From contig CP092886.1 in NCBI GenBank assembly GCA_030710605.1, forward strand, positions 56,201,956-56,265,955: a stretch of DNA of 64,000 bases, read 5' to 3'. Each line of letters opens with the position of its first letter. Position 1 is the first letter of the stretch. The position numbers and the translations under genes are program-made. Of the stretch, positions 38,010 through 48,964 are shown one piece after another. The DNA comes from Cordylochernes scorpioides (Eukaryota > Arthropoda > Arachnida > Pseudoscorpiones > Chernetidae). The notes under the pieces were generated by a model. It was not told the DNA's origin. It saw only the letters and a list, made by a program, of their open reading frames with translations, and did not search any database.

Positions 38010-39095
38010 GAGTCGATATGGTTATAAATGTTGTATAAAATTCATGAATAAGAGAAAATTGAGCAATAACCCTTTTTCCTGTGATTGGACAAGAACCTTT
38101 GGATGGTCCATGGTAGATGTATTACAGAGGAATGGCATTGTTCTTTTAGAAAGAGAGAAATCTTCAGGTATCAATATGGTTAAGGCAAAGTTGTTATATA
38201 TTGGAATATTGTGCATTAGTTTCTTTGATTAGACAAGGACTTTTTTGAATGGTCCACAGTGAATGTACTAGAGAGGAATGGCATTGGTCGAAACCTTAGG
38301 TATCAATATAGTTAACGAAGTTGTACATATATTGGAATATTATAAATGATAGTATTAGTTTCTTTGGCTAGAAAATGATCTTTGGATGGTCCTCAGTGAA
38401 TGTACTAGAGAGGAATGGCATTATTTGAGAGATATAGAAAGCTTTAGGTATCAATATGGCTAACAAAGTTGTACATATATATTAGAATATGATAATTTCT
38501 TTTAGTTTCTTTGGCTAGACAAGGACTTCTTTTGGATGGTTCACAGTGAATGTACTAGAGAGGAATGGCATTATTTGAGAGATATAGAAACCTTTAGGTA
38601 TCAATATAGTTAACGAAGTTGTACATATATTGGAATATTATAAATGATAGTATTAGTTTCTTTGGCTAGAAAATGATCTTTGGATGGTCCTCAGTGAATG
38701 TACTAGAGAGGAATGGCATTATTTGAGAGATATAGAAACCTTTAGGTATCAATATGGTTAACGAAGTTGTACATATATATTAGAATATGATCATTTCTTT
38801 TAGTTTCTTTGGCTAGACAAGGACTTCCTTTGGATGGTTCACAGTGAATGTACTAGAGAGGAATGGAATTGGTTGAGAAAGTGAGAAACCTTTAGGTATC
38901 AATATGGTTAAGGAAGTTATACATATATTAAAATATTGTGTATGATAGCATTGGTTGTTTTTTTTTACTAGAGAAGGACTTTGATTTGTCCAGTAAACCT
39001 GTTGTAGAGAGGAATGGCTCTGATCGAAACCTTCAGGTATCAATATGGTTAACGAAGTTGGACATATTTTGGAATATCGTTCAAGATAGTATTGG
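38010..39095. repeat. ~148-bp tandem array, about 7 units
   Basis: GGTATCAATATGGTTAACGA, GTTGTACATATATTGGAATA, TTAGTTTCTTTGGCTAGA, GGTCCTCAGTGAATGTACTA, GAGAGGAATGGCATT recur with ~140-150-bp spacing from ~38168 to ~39050. The first unit (38010-38165) is more diverged. ORFs here are not gene-like. Confidence 0.92.
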
Positions 39096-40530
39096 TTACT
39101 TTGACTGTATTAAGATTTATGGTTTTTCTAGCGACTGTTCCAAGGAGACATAACCATAACATTAATGAATGTATCAGCTACACTAAGACCTCATCTAGTC
39201 CCAAATTTCTAAGGGAATGCTGCCAATGATAAAAAACACTTAAGAAACCTTCGCACATTTATTTGGAATGTAAAAAAAAAATTCTTACACTAAGTAATCT
39301 CTCAGTAAAACAATTTCATTAAAATCTCTAATAGGTTTATTTGGGGGGGGGGGGGGGGGGGGGATAGAGACACTCATTAATAAGTGACAATTATTTAAAA
39401 AATTACAATATTTTACATTTTAAGTTATAGTATCAATTAAAACCATTTTTAATTATTCAAATTAATAATGTATATATAAATTATATAATTTTAAAAATAA
39501 ATATTCATAAAAACGAAAAGTGACATTTACGAAAAGCGCGCCATATTGTAGGGTTCCACAAAAAATGTCCATATCACAGAAACTTCTAGACACATTAGAC
39601 AATCCGGCACCAGCTCGAGAAAGAAATAAGATATTTCGATGCAGAAGAAATTTTAAGCAAAAATTCGCCATTAAATGAGGTCAGAGAGCGGCAATCTAAC
39701 CTCCTCGCATTTTTTTGGGCCAAGAAATAAGCAAATGGAAAACCCCGCATCGCACTTTCCTTCGTCTCCTCCTCCAATAAGAATATGGGGGCGCGCAAAG
39801 AAGAAATTTTAATAATTTGTAGTTTGAAGATTGGCTTTTCTTTGTTTGTTCTGCTCTCCTCTTCGGATCCAATAAGCCCGGTCTCGTTAAAACTTGGAGA
39901 CGATCGAAGCTCGCAGTCAAATTGGCTGACGTCACCAGGTGGAGCTGGCCTAATGACAACGGTCCAATTTTAACATTTTTTATTCTTGGATCGATTATTC
40001 GATTGAGCAGGGGAGCTGATTGGAAATTATGGCGTGCTCTCCGGACCTTTTTATTTAGAAGGATTTTTTTTTGGTTTGTTCCTTATCGCCTTGGTTATTA
40101 GCAAGATCGGGGGTTTTATTTAGATTGATTGATTGAGCTTGGATCGATTCTTGAAATTAATCAAATTTTGCCGCAATGCATCGCTTCATATTTGGGGAAT
40201 TTTCTTCTGCGCAATGAATTTTTGGTTACTCTCTCTTGAATTGCTATTTGTATTAGTTAGCGGGGAGTGGGTGTGTGTAATTAATAACTCACGAATAACT
40301 TTTGTTTTTACGTATTTATCAAAAGATTAGAATACTTTTTAATTATTTAATTTAATTTTCTTTATTATATATTAGGGTGCATATTAATTAAATATAAATA
40401 TTTAATGGAGTAAATTCTTTATCCGTTTGATAAATAATTATCTGAAATTGTAAAGATATATAAATACATATATATAATTAAAAATATCGATATATATAAA
40501 TATCTGTTTAATTAGAGTATATTAGCAATT
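39096..40530. other. Non-genic stretch with a regulatory-looking island
   Basis: No gene recognised. It contains the G21 run, and an island at 39590-39980 of balanced composition that includes TGACGTCA (39927-39934), a perfect cAMP-response/AP-1-family site, followed by CAGGTG. The remainder is AT-rich. Confidence 0.5.
39343..39363. repeat. Poly-G run (G21)
   Basis: Twenty-one uninterrupted G residues. Such runs can form G-quadruplex DNA and are hard to sequence, so the exact length is uncertain. Confidence 0.95.
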
Positions 40531-42679
40531 ACACTGGTCAACAACATTTTTGCCCAAGAGAACCTGATGGTGTTTCTAGTGTAACTTTTCATGCTGAACT
40601 CAAAATTCTAATCAGAAAATTTCCATCACCCATGGTTTTTGCGTGACAGCCTTTTTTTGGTATTGGGATAAATACAGCAAAAAATATTACGTAGGCATTT
40701 TTGCATAAACCTTATTACATTACACTAGTGTATCAAAAATATTTTTCTTTGTCTCAAAATAAACGTCATCTTATCTAAATTTAACTCTTTGTGCTGATTC
40801 CAAATATACCATTAGTTTTTTCTATCACGCAAGATTTTTGAGATACACCTACTTGAAATTTGGAATTTTTTTAAATATATAGGACTATATGAACGAAATA
40901 TATTTATTTTATACATATTTTAACTATGTCTCGGCTTTTCAACCTTGACACTTCCTAAGAAGTTCTTGCAAACGTTTCTAAAGGAATTCCATGCTGCTGC
41001 TTCACTTCATTAAAACTATTTTGAAAATTTCCATCCTGCAGCAATTCTCGAATCTGAGGTCCAACGAAAATGCCTTCTTTAATTTTCGCATCACTTATGC
41101 TAGACTATTTTTGCTTTAAGTAGTAAAATCCACTGGTATTTCGATCCATTGCCTTGACAAAGTTCGTCATTAATCTCAGTTTAATATGTAATGGTGGTAA
41201 GTAAATATTTTTTTGAATCGATCAGGGGAGGATATACGATATTTTTATGTCTTGGAGTAAAGATTTCACGGTTTGGCCAGCTTTTTTTAATGTAATGCCT
41301 TTCTCTATCTCTGCTATCCAACTCACACAGAAAACAACGGAGAACAGCTTTCAAACTAAATTTTTAAGAATCAACGAATAAACGCCACTCTTCTGTATCA
41401 TGGTCATGACCAAGCGCTTCCATTAGACTAACAACATCATACAATATACTAAATCATTCTCTTGTGAAAAGAAGTCTTGAAATTCATCTTGACGCTCGCG
41501 AAAAAAGCAAACTTTTGTGCCTTTATGCAGAAGACTCCAGCCTTTTAATCTAGAGCCTAAAAGTTCACTCTGTTTTTTGGATAAATCTAAATCACGTACG
41601 AGGTCGTTCAAATCTCCTTGGGTTAACAAATGAGGTTCAGATGAAGCACCTGCTTCAAATTTTGTGTCATCCGAATGTTGCTCTCGTCTATCTGAATCAT
41701 CGTCACTAAATATTACATTTTCAGGAGGCTGTGGCACAGGTAAGATATCACTATGAGGAACCGGTCTCATAGCAGAAATAAAATCTGGATATTCAACTGT
41801 ATGTCTTGATTTGGATGTAATACCTGTAGTCTTTGTCAAACAAAATAACAGTCTGAAGAATGGTCTTTAGGTTCCCTCCATATCATTGGAACCGCAAAAG
41901 GCATATGACGTTCACCTTTAATCCACCCTGTAAGACGTCGAGCACAAATTTCACAATAATAATGAGGAGTCCAAGTCTTATCATGGTCACCGAATTTACA
42001 GCCAAAATAAAGTTAATAGCACTTTTTGATGAGCGGTGTAAAGTTTCGCCTTTGAACTTTGAAAGTAAATTCCCCACAAATGTAACAGAAAATATCAGGA
42101 ATATTGACACAGTCTAGTTCACACGATTTATAAAAGCAAGTCGATAGAGAAGAATAAACTGATCATTTCAAATTTACCTGTCACTTCTGCTGCAAATCTA
42201 TTAAACAAATCGTTAGGTTCAATTTAAATATATATATATGTATTAAAACTGTTATTCAGCAAATAGCATTCCAGAGCTTGTCATTATTTTTGAGTTGAAA
42301 GCAAAACAGATTGCATTATAAAATAAACATATTTAATTAAAAATTCAATAATTAGTTATTTAAATTAATATTTATGATTCTTAAAGAGCAAAATTTAATT
42401 AATAACAAATAAAATAAAGCTTTTGGCTCCACATATCAACTCTTCTTGTCAAAAATAAAGCGCTAGCTAATGTAATGATGTTTACTTAAAAAATGCTTGC
42501 GTAACATTTTCTGCATTATTACTGTATATACCAATTTGTAGAAAAAATGGTTATCCTGCAAGAACTATTGGTGATGGAAAACTTCTGATTTCATTTTTAA
42601 ATTCAGCATGAAAAGTTACATTAGAATCCACATCAGGTTTTCTCCGGCAAAAAAAAAAGTTTTTTTTGTAGACCTGTGT
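40531..42679 (-). mobile_element. Unclassified DNA transposon with ~90-bp inverted ends
   Basis: The left end (ACACTGGTCAACAACATTTT ... AACCTGATGGTGTTTCTAGTGTAACTTTTCATGCTGA) and the reverse complement of the right end (ACACAGGTCTACAAAA ... AACCTGATGTGGATTCTAATGTAACTTTTCATGCTGA) match for about 90 bp with indels in an A/T run. Inside is one decayed gene on the minus strand. Together these define a ~2.15-kb transposon. No DDE signature that I can name is visible, and I could not settle the target-site duplication (flanks are AATT and TATT). Confidence 0.78.
40920..42117 (-). pseudogene. Decayed gene of an uncharacterised, transposon-borne arthropod protein family
   Basis: The reading shifts frame several times but is continuous in order. 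The first part (about 42117-41865) has CYICGEF, then a second CXXC (CEICARRLTGW) and MPFAVPMIWREPKDH; the paired cysteines and nearby His suggest a zinc-binding N-terminus. The intact middle ORF (41839-41423, 138 codons) has ITSKSRHTVEYPDF, MRPVPHSD, an acidic SDDDSD stretch, and DLNDLVRDLDLSKKQSELLG. Downstream frames give SLMEALGHDHDTEEWRLF, then SLKAVL fused to CFLCELDSR (an internal deletion by comparison with what I recall of the family), LPPLHIKLR and GPQIRELLQD. I recall this protein as a family occurring many times in arthropod genomes and named only as uncharacterised; I do not know its activity. Confidence 0.65.
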
Positions 42680-43153
42680 TATTTTTATATTTAAAATTTA
42701 AATTAATATGAAATTATCAAATTTATAATTAATATATTTCATATGAATTGAGTTCTTTTAAAATATATTAGTTTTGAAGATTTTTTAAAATACATTATAA
42801 GGAATTTTTATTTTTTTTAAATCATATATTGGGGTATGTTCGACAAATTTATACTCGTATTTATGACGGGTAAACTATATTTTCAAATAATTATTTATAA
42901 CTGGAATATTTTTAAAAATTACACAATTTATATATGCATATATATTGCGGTAATATAAAATATAAATATATAATATAAAATAGCGGTAATTACTTATGCA
43001 CCACGATTGATTCCTTCAAAAAAAAAATCCTATGCAAAGCTATCTTCCATAGCTTCTATGAGATAGCTGAAAGGAGAAATATTGTGTTGATATTATATGA
43101 AAATGCTATATTTTTTATTTTTTATTATAATTTCCAGAACAAACTAGTATGTA
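42680..43153. other. AT-rich filler
   Basis: Low-complexity A/T sequence with TATAAA-type runs. Nothing else is seen. Confidence 0.6.
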
Positions 43154-43402
43154 AAGTCGACCGCCAGATGTCGCGGCTTCCCCTTTATAAAAATCATTGT
43201 TGTTGCTTCCTTTGGCCGGCTCAAAACATTTTGTAATTACGTAAACACCTAATATTTTCTTTACTTTTACACCTTAAGTGAGGTAATATTTTCTCAAATT
43301 ATAAATGCTTTACATTAGCACAATTAAAGCAAATTGTGAGATTTGAAGTATCTTTATTATATTTTACTATAAGAAATTCATGACTGCAACAATACCAATA
43401 CC
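43154..43402 (+). repeat. Dispersed repeat, copy A (~245 bp)
   Basis: Shares GTCGACCGCCAGATGTCGC, TTCCCCTTTATA, TTGTTGTTGCTTCCT, TGGCCGGCTCAAA, GCACAATTAAAG, AAATTGTGA and GACTGCAACAATA with copy B at 45530-45762, same orientation and order. Class unknown. TTTATA/TATATAA after a GC-rich start would fit a promoter-bearing LTR or SINE. Confidence 0.75.
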
Positions 43403-43456
43403 ATTTAGAGAGAGAGAGAGAGTACTCAAAAGAACCAGCAATTAATCTCAACAATG

Positions 43457-43660
43457 AAAATTCGAAACTATTATAGACGCGTATGATTCTATTAAAAATT
43501 AAAACAATTTCTACTGCCCTTACTGCAATGGAAAAATTAGTTGGACGGTTCACCACTTATGAGCCAGGCCCTCACACTAATTTTTCCATTGCAGTAAGGA
43601 CAGTAGAAATTGATTTATTTTTAAAAGAATCATACGCGTCTATAATAGTTTCGAATTTTT
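43457..43660. repeat. Long palindrome (85-bp arms, 34-nt loop)
   Basis: The left arm 43457-43541 and right arm 43576-43660 are reverse complements with about six differences (ends AAAATTCGAAAC / GTTTCGAATTTT; inner CTAATTTTTCCATTGCAGTA). The loop GGACGGTTCACCACTTATGA, GCCAGGCCCTC is much more GC-rich than the arms. A transcript would form a long hairpin. Confidence 0.93.
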
Positions 43661-45529
43661 ATAACAGATGGCGCGCTAATGCATCATAATCTCAACAATA
43701 TTTAATATAACAGTAAGCCTAAATATTTATTATGATATATTATCAGTCTAAGTTTCTCGTCATCAGTTTTTATTCCTCGTGATTTTTTAAGGAAAGAGAG
43801 TCAATGGTTTAAATTCCGATTCTCTATTACTTCAGGTACAGATGGTAAAAACCACGTGAACCACAGAACAATGGTGTCTACACGATATTCGACCTTTTTT
43901 CTCCATTAATCTCTTTTTCAGACTTCCGGTATTGAAACTCGAAGCGGTTTTAACAACACTATTTTCTTCTGACCATGGAAATCTTCGTGGCTCTACGATA
44001 GGGATGATTTGCAATGATAAGGATGGAATAGCAATGCTGGATGCTGTATATTAGCATATGAGGAATTATGATTTAAATAAAAACGTAAGAAACCATTTTG
44101 CAGGTTTACATTATAATTTGGCTCCAAGTAAGCATTATCAAAATAGTTTCCTTGTGAAGGGCGTCAGCGAGTCACCGAAACGTGGATATAAAATTTACGA
44201 AAAAAAAAAAGGTTGAAGCAAATAATTTAAAATCAAATAATTTTAAAACGTTTCAGATTAATTCATTTTGTTATATCACTAGGCCAGTGCATAATTATTG
44301 CGACTTTTCAACACCTTTTTTTCTATAAAATTTAACATTTTGTTTATTTTTTGATGAAAATATTCCTCACTTTTTTTTGGATAATGAAAAGGCTAATATA
44401 TTTGCATATCCATATTCGCCATATTATTCTATTCAATAGATATTAAGAAGCAATATAAAATGCTCTCACATAGCGCAAATGAGGTGAAGAGAGAATGAAG
44501 ATCGAACATTTCAAATAGGGGTTCCTAACTCCCAAAAATACAAAAAAAAAAAACACAGAGTGTTTTGAGTTTTAAATATTAAATAATATTTCCAAATCTC
44601 GTCTTTTATCCCATTCCTTCGGGAACAAAAGTAATGCATAACAAGTGAGGTGTGAATGTAGACAAACCGAGCATGTGACATTGGTTGAGAATTCTAATCC
44701 CACACAGAAAGGACATATTCAGAAATTGAAAGTTACTTTCCACTCAAGATTGGGTAGTCAAATTTTATAAACATAATTGGATTCTGCGTGACTTTGAAAA
44801 AAGAAGTTTTATGTAAAAGCCAAGTGCATATTTGATGTAGAGGAGGCCCATCTCTATGTCCGCTGGGCACGCACGGCCCCATCCATAATGCACACGCCCG
44901 CCACCATTTCTGCCATGTAATAGAATAACTTACAACGTGAATCTATAATGCGACAGTTTAATGACCTCTAGTCAAATTCTACAAAGTCTCGAGGGAACCG
45001 GGGAATCAATAGAAGAGCTTCCCATATCCCCATTTGCTCAAATGCAAATTGTATTTAGCAACTACATTATTAAGTATGGGGGAAGTCATGAAATATTAGC
45101 TCGCTGCCGCCATTCTTTATGCATATGAGATTTTAATTCGCAGAGAGAGAAAACTTCATATTTAATGAGGAGGAGTGGGCAACATGTACATGAGGTGGGT
45201 GCGCTTCTATTGCCGCTCAGTATACAGATTGATTTAAAGAGAGTGGAACAAATATAAATACATATAATCGGAGCATTATTCTTCAATAGCTGAATAGCAC
45301 ACATGTTCAATCCTATCTTCTATTTATATGTAGAATCCCACTTTATTGCTATTTTTATCATTTATAGAGGGTTTCTTCAGAATTGCAGGTGAATGAAATA
45401 TTTACTGAAATTTGTGTTCAGGAGTATCTAAATTTCGTGACTGATATGCTGGCAACGCTTATATATATATGTTATAGAAAATTTGTTTTATTTCAAAATT
45501 ATAATTTCATAGATTAAACTTTTCTGTTA
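43661..45529. other. Non-genic stretch
   Basis: No gene recognised. A retroelement-tail-like phrase followed by an A run (GTCACCGAAACGTGG at ~44171, A11 near 44200) may be a SINE/LINE 3' end. An island at 44850-45250 is balanced and unique-looking, with ATGCAAAT (45042-45049), the octamer/POU site, and TTTATGCATATGAG. The rest is AT-rich. Confidence 0.5.
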
Positions 45530-45762
45530 AATCGACCGCCAGAGGTCTCGCTTTCCTTTTATATAACTTATTGTTGTTGTTTCCTGATGGCCGGCTCAAA
45601 CCTTTTGTAAATTATGTAAATAAGTTTTTAATTTTTTTATTTTTGCCCCTCAAATCAGGTATTTATCCCTTAATTATGTTTTTATCAGCACAATTAAAGA
45701 AAATTGTGATACAAAGTTAATTTTATTTAATTATTATCACGACTGCAAAACAATATCACATA
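45530..45762 (+). repeat. Dispersed repeat, copy B (~235 bp)
   Basis: Second copy of the repeat at 43154-43402, beginning ATCGACCGCCAGAGGTCTCG and ending GACTGCAAAACAATATCACA. The copies are perhaps 75% alike by eye, so the insertions are not recent. Confidence 0.75.
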
Positions 45763-45896
45763 CTAATAGATGCCAAGATCAAGCAAATGCTCAACAATAT
45801 TCTCTATTCTCAAAATAATCAGCATCAAGTAATAATTCTTTATAACTCAAATATTCAAAAATCAACAGAAAATCTTTTTTTTGTAATATATATATA

Positions 45897-46157
45897 CACC
45901 AATACCTCGCTTTGCGTTTTTTTCGAAGTTGCGTCGCTGCTTAATTTTTACTGATTTTCACTGTGCGTCGTTAGATTTTCGAAGTTGCGTTGTTTTGGAT
46001 TCGAGTCTTTAGTTTTTTTTTTTTTTTATTTTTTTTTCCTAAAATATGGCAACACCTTTGTTTTTGATTGCGCCTTCACATATTTTCACTTTGCGTCGTT
46101 TCAATTTGCGTCGTGTTTTTTTGGAACGTAACCCCGACGCAAAGCGAGGTATGGGTG
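45897..46157. mobile_element. 261-bp MITE of Tc1/mariner-Tigger type
   Basis: The left end CACCAATACCTCGCTTTGCG and the right end CGCAAAGCGAGGTATGGGTG are inverted repeats with one mismatch, flanked by TA on both sides. Internal copies of TTTGCGTCG and GAAGTTGCGTCG echo the ends. No ORF of its own. Confidence 0.9.
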
Positions 46158-46165
46158 TATTAACA

Positions 46166-46254
46166 ACAAAAAAGGCATATCCTGACTGCTCACATGATTT
46201 GTTTTATATGGCAGAGCGATATCTAGTGCAAGAGGATATATGCCTTTTTGTTTT
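46166..46254. repeat. Small hairpin next to the MITE
   Basis: CAAAAAAGGCATATCCT and AGGATATATGCCTTTTTG are near-perfect inverted repeats around a ~46-nt loop. This is the size of a microRNA-type hairpin, but nothing else supports that. Confidence 0.55.
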
Positions 46255-47269
46255 TAATATCAACACCTGACCTTTTATCTATTTTTTTCTTTTATTTTTT
46301 TCACAAACACATATATATAAATGATTGCGATATTATAGGAAGTTTATATAAAATACTCTTATATAGTATAACTTGAAATGCTATAAAATAGCGTAATTCA
46401 CACAAAACCCTTTAATTTAAACTTAAATATATCTTAGGGTTTTCGTTAAATAGGTTAATCTTTGGTATATTTCTTGAATGAAAGAATATACATACAATTT
46501 CTAATTATTTTATAAAATTCCAAAAAACATATGTCAATATAATATTGATATAGCCCAGAAAATGTTATCCATAGTGTACACAGAGCTGTGTTTACTTCTA
46601 CTTTACAAACGGATTGCATAACTACTTCACTTTTAGATGTGGTTCGATCTGGAACTTGCAAGATGCAAAGATATGATGTTTCCGTATGAATTGATTCTTT
46701 CAAGTGTTGAGTGTGTGGATTTCATTTACATTCTTTATTATTCTATAATACATTTGTAAATACCTATTCATTTTATCAATTATTTTCTTAAATTATTTTA
46801 ATTTGGCCACTATTTTTTTGGAATGTCATTCATATTTTAGAACGGCGTATTTTGTAGAGTGATTCTGCTCTCGAAGTTTAAATATTTATTTCAGTGGGAT
46901 TTAAAAAAAAAAACATTCCTTAAATGATAATAAAATATTTTTTTTCGTGGTGAAATGATTTGATCCTACATTTGCATCAAAGATGGATTTATACAGGATT
47001 AATGAACTCATTATTTAGGCTATTGTATTGATATAATAGCGCTTTGATGCTGCCTAATGATCGAAATCTAATCGAAAACGCAAGTTCAGCTTATCAATAA
47101 CTTCTAGTTGTTTAGTTATAATTCACAATCAATCGCATCTTTCCATTGGCGTGGACTGCTTCTGTAATCCGGGATAAAGGTTGAAATACCATTGCTTACC
47201 TAAGATTGTAAGATTTCGATGGCAATGATCAAATACCATTGAATTCTTGAAGAAAACTTAGAATATAAA
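46255..47269. other. AT-rich non-genic stretch
   Basis: No coding similarity or repeat family recognised. Confidence 0.6.
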
Positions 47270-47835
47270 ATGGAATTTTATCTCGAATTCAGAGAGGTCT
47301 CTCTCACAAATGCCAATGAATCATATAAATATAAATAAAAACCCCAAAAAGAACTTTTACCTCGAATTTAAAAAGGTTAAATGCCATTGAACTTAATAAA
47401 TAGTAAGAAACAACCCAAAATGAACTTGGATCTCGTATCCAGAGGGGTGAAATAACATTGGACTAACAATAAAACAGCCCAAATGGAACTTGTATCTCGT
47501 ATCCAGAGGGGTGAAATAACATTGGGCTAGCAGTAAAATAGCCCTAATTGAACTTGTATCTCGTATCCAAGGGGTAAAATAACATTAGACTAGCAATGAA
47601 ACAGCCCAAAATGAACTTGTCTATCGTATCCAGAGGGGTGAAATAACATTGGACTAGCAATAAAACAGCCCAAAATGAACTTATATCTCGTTTACAGAGG
47701 GGTGAGATAACATTAGACTAGCAATAAAACAGCCCAAAATGAACTTGTCTATCGTATCCAGAGTGGTCAAATAACATTGGACTTCATATATAGCAATAAA
47801 ACAGCCCAAGCTGAACTTTCATATCGTATCCAGAG
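47270..47835. repeat. 64-bp tandem array, about 8 units
   Basis: CAGCCCAAAATGAACTTGTA, TCTCGTATCCAGAGGGGTGA, AATAACATTGGACTAGCAAT, AAAA recurs at ~64 bp. Units at 47270-47400 (GAATTCAGAGAGGT, AATGCCAATGAA) are diverged forerunners. Confidence 0.92.
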
Positions 47836-48964
47836 AATAGACGTCAATTTATTGGAAGGGCTTGGCTCATCAGTGGTGAACCCTCCCAGCGGTTTCGCCA
47901 ATTTAATCTACCAAACCGCTTTTTAGAGCTTTAATACTGTATTGGATAATTCTGATTTTATATACTACAATGAAAGGTAGAATCTTAGAAAATGACTGTC
48001 AAGGCCAATTTTTCTGATTTATTTGTGAAAAGAAACATTCGCGTCTTAATGTTTTCATTGTTGTATAATTATATTTATTCAAAATTTCATGAAAACCACT
48101 TTCCTCAGATAGAACAATTAAGAAAAAAAAAAAACAAGTTGAAAAATTAAGGATATAAGCTAAAACTAAATAAATTATTTTTTTTTACCATATATAATTT
48201 ACTTTATCTGTTTTTTTTATCCCGCCTTATATATCTTGAGTTTATTATGTTTTCATATCTCATTTTATATTGCCTTAATACTTAGTTTGAGGAAGTTTTC
48301 TCTGAAATCTTGCCAAGTTTAATAAAGAAAATTGTTAGAGGATTTCGTTCACTGAATTGCTGTAGTTAAATGGTCGATGTTTAAAAGATTTCAGCAAGAT
48401 TGATATATTGTGTTATGCCTGACGTAGTAGGTTCTAGCAGCAGATCTTGTACATCACACTGCGTGTGTGTTGTGCACGACTCCTCAGCAAGAAACTGGAT
48501 ATTTAGGCCTAAAGTAAGCGGTTAAACCTTTATTTCGATAGCACTTAGTTTGATGCCATGAGTATGCTATAACATACCTTTTGAATTGGAAACCTAGTGG
48601 CTGTAGTCACTCTTAGACGTATTTATGTACATTAATTCGTTTGCAAAAAAATAATAATTAACAAAGCACACTTATTAATAAAAAACTATTCGAATATATT
48701 TAATATACACTTATGGACAAAAAACCTTAAGGTAGTTGTACCTTTTAGTATTTATATCGGGATTCAGATAATAACTCTGTAAGATATTTGATACACAGTG
48801 GCCTTTACTGAAGACAAACGAGATAACCATTGTGTGATCAAAATTGCCTCTCTTTCTCCTACAAAATAAATAGACGACCGTCGATATCGAAAACTTTCCA
48901 CTTTTTAAGTTTTGTCTATGAGTGTTATATACTATATTAATATCACAATGGGAGTTTGTATTTA
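47836..48964. other. Non-genic stretch with a structured GC-rich patch
   Basis: At 47856-47935 the minus strand has AGCGGTTT...AAACCGCT (8-bp perfect inverted repeat, 17-nt loop) and, overlapping it, GGGAGGG...CCCTTCC around CACCACTGATGAGCCAAG. No gene is seen. The remainder is AT-rich. Confidence 0.55.

Noticed and set aside
37921-38232. 103-codon ORF at the start of the 148-bp array
   Set aside because: It is largely within the tandem unit and has no similarity I recognise.
47856-47935. Circularly permuted hammerhead on the minus strand (GGC-GAAACC ... GGTT ... CTGATGA-GCC)
   Set aside because: Stem II (TTGGC/GCCAA) and a three-base-pair stem III fit, but only five bases (CACCA) separate the presumed cleavage site from CTGATGA, so stem I cannot form. 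Kept only as part of the shared-core finding.
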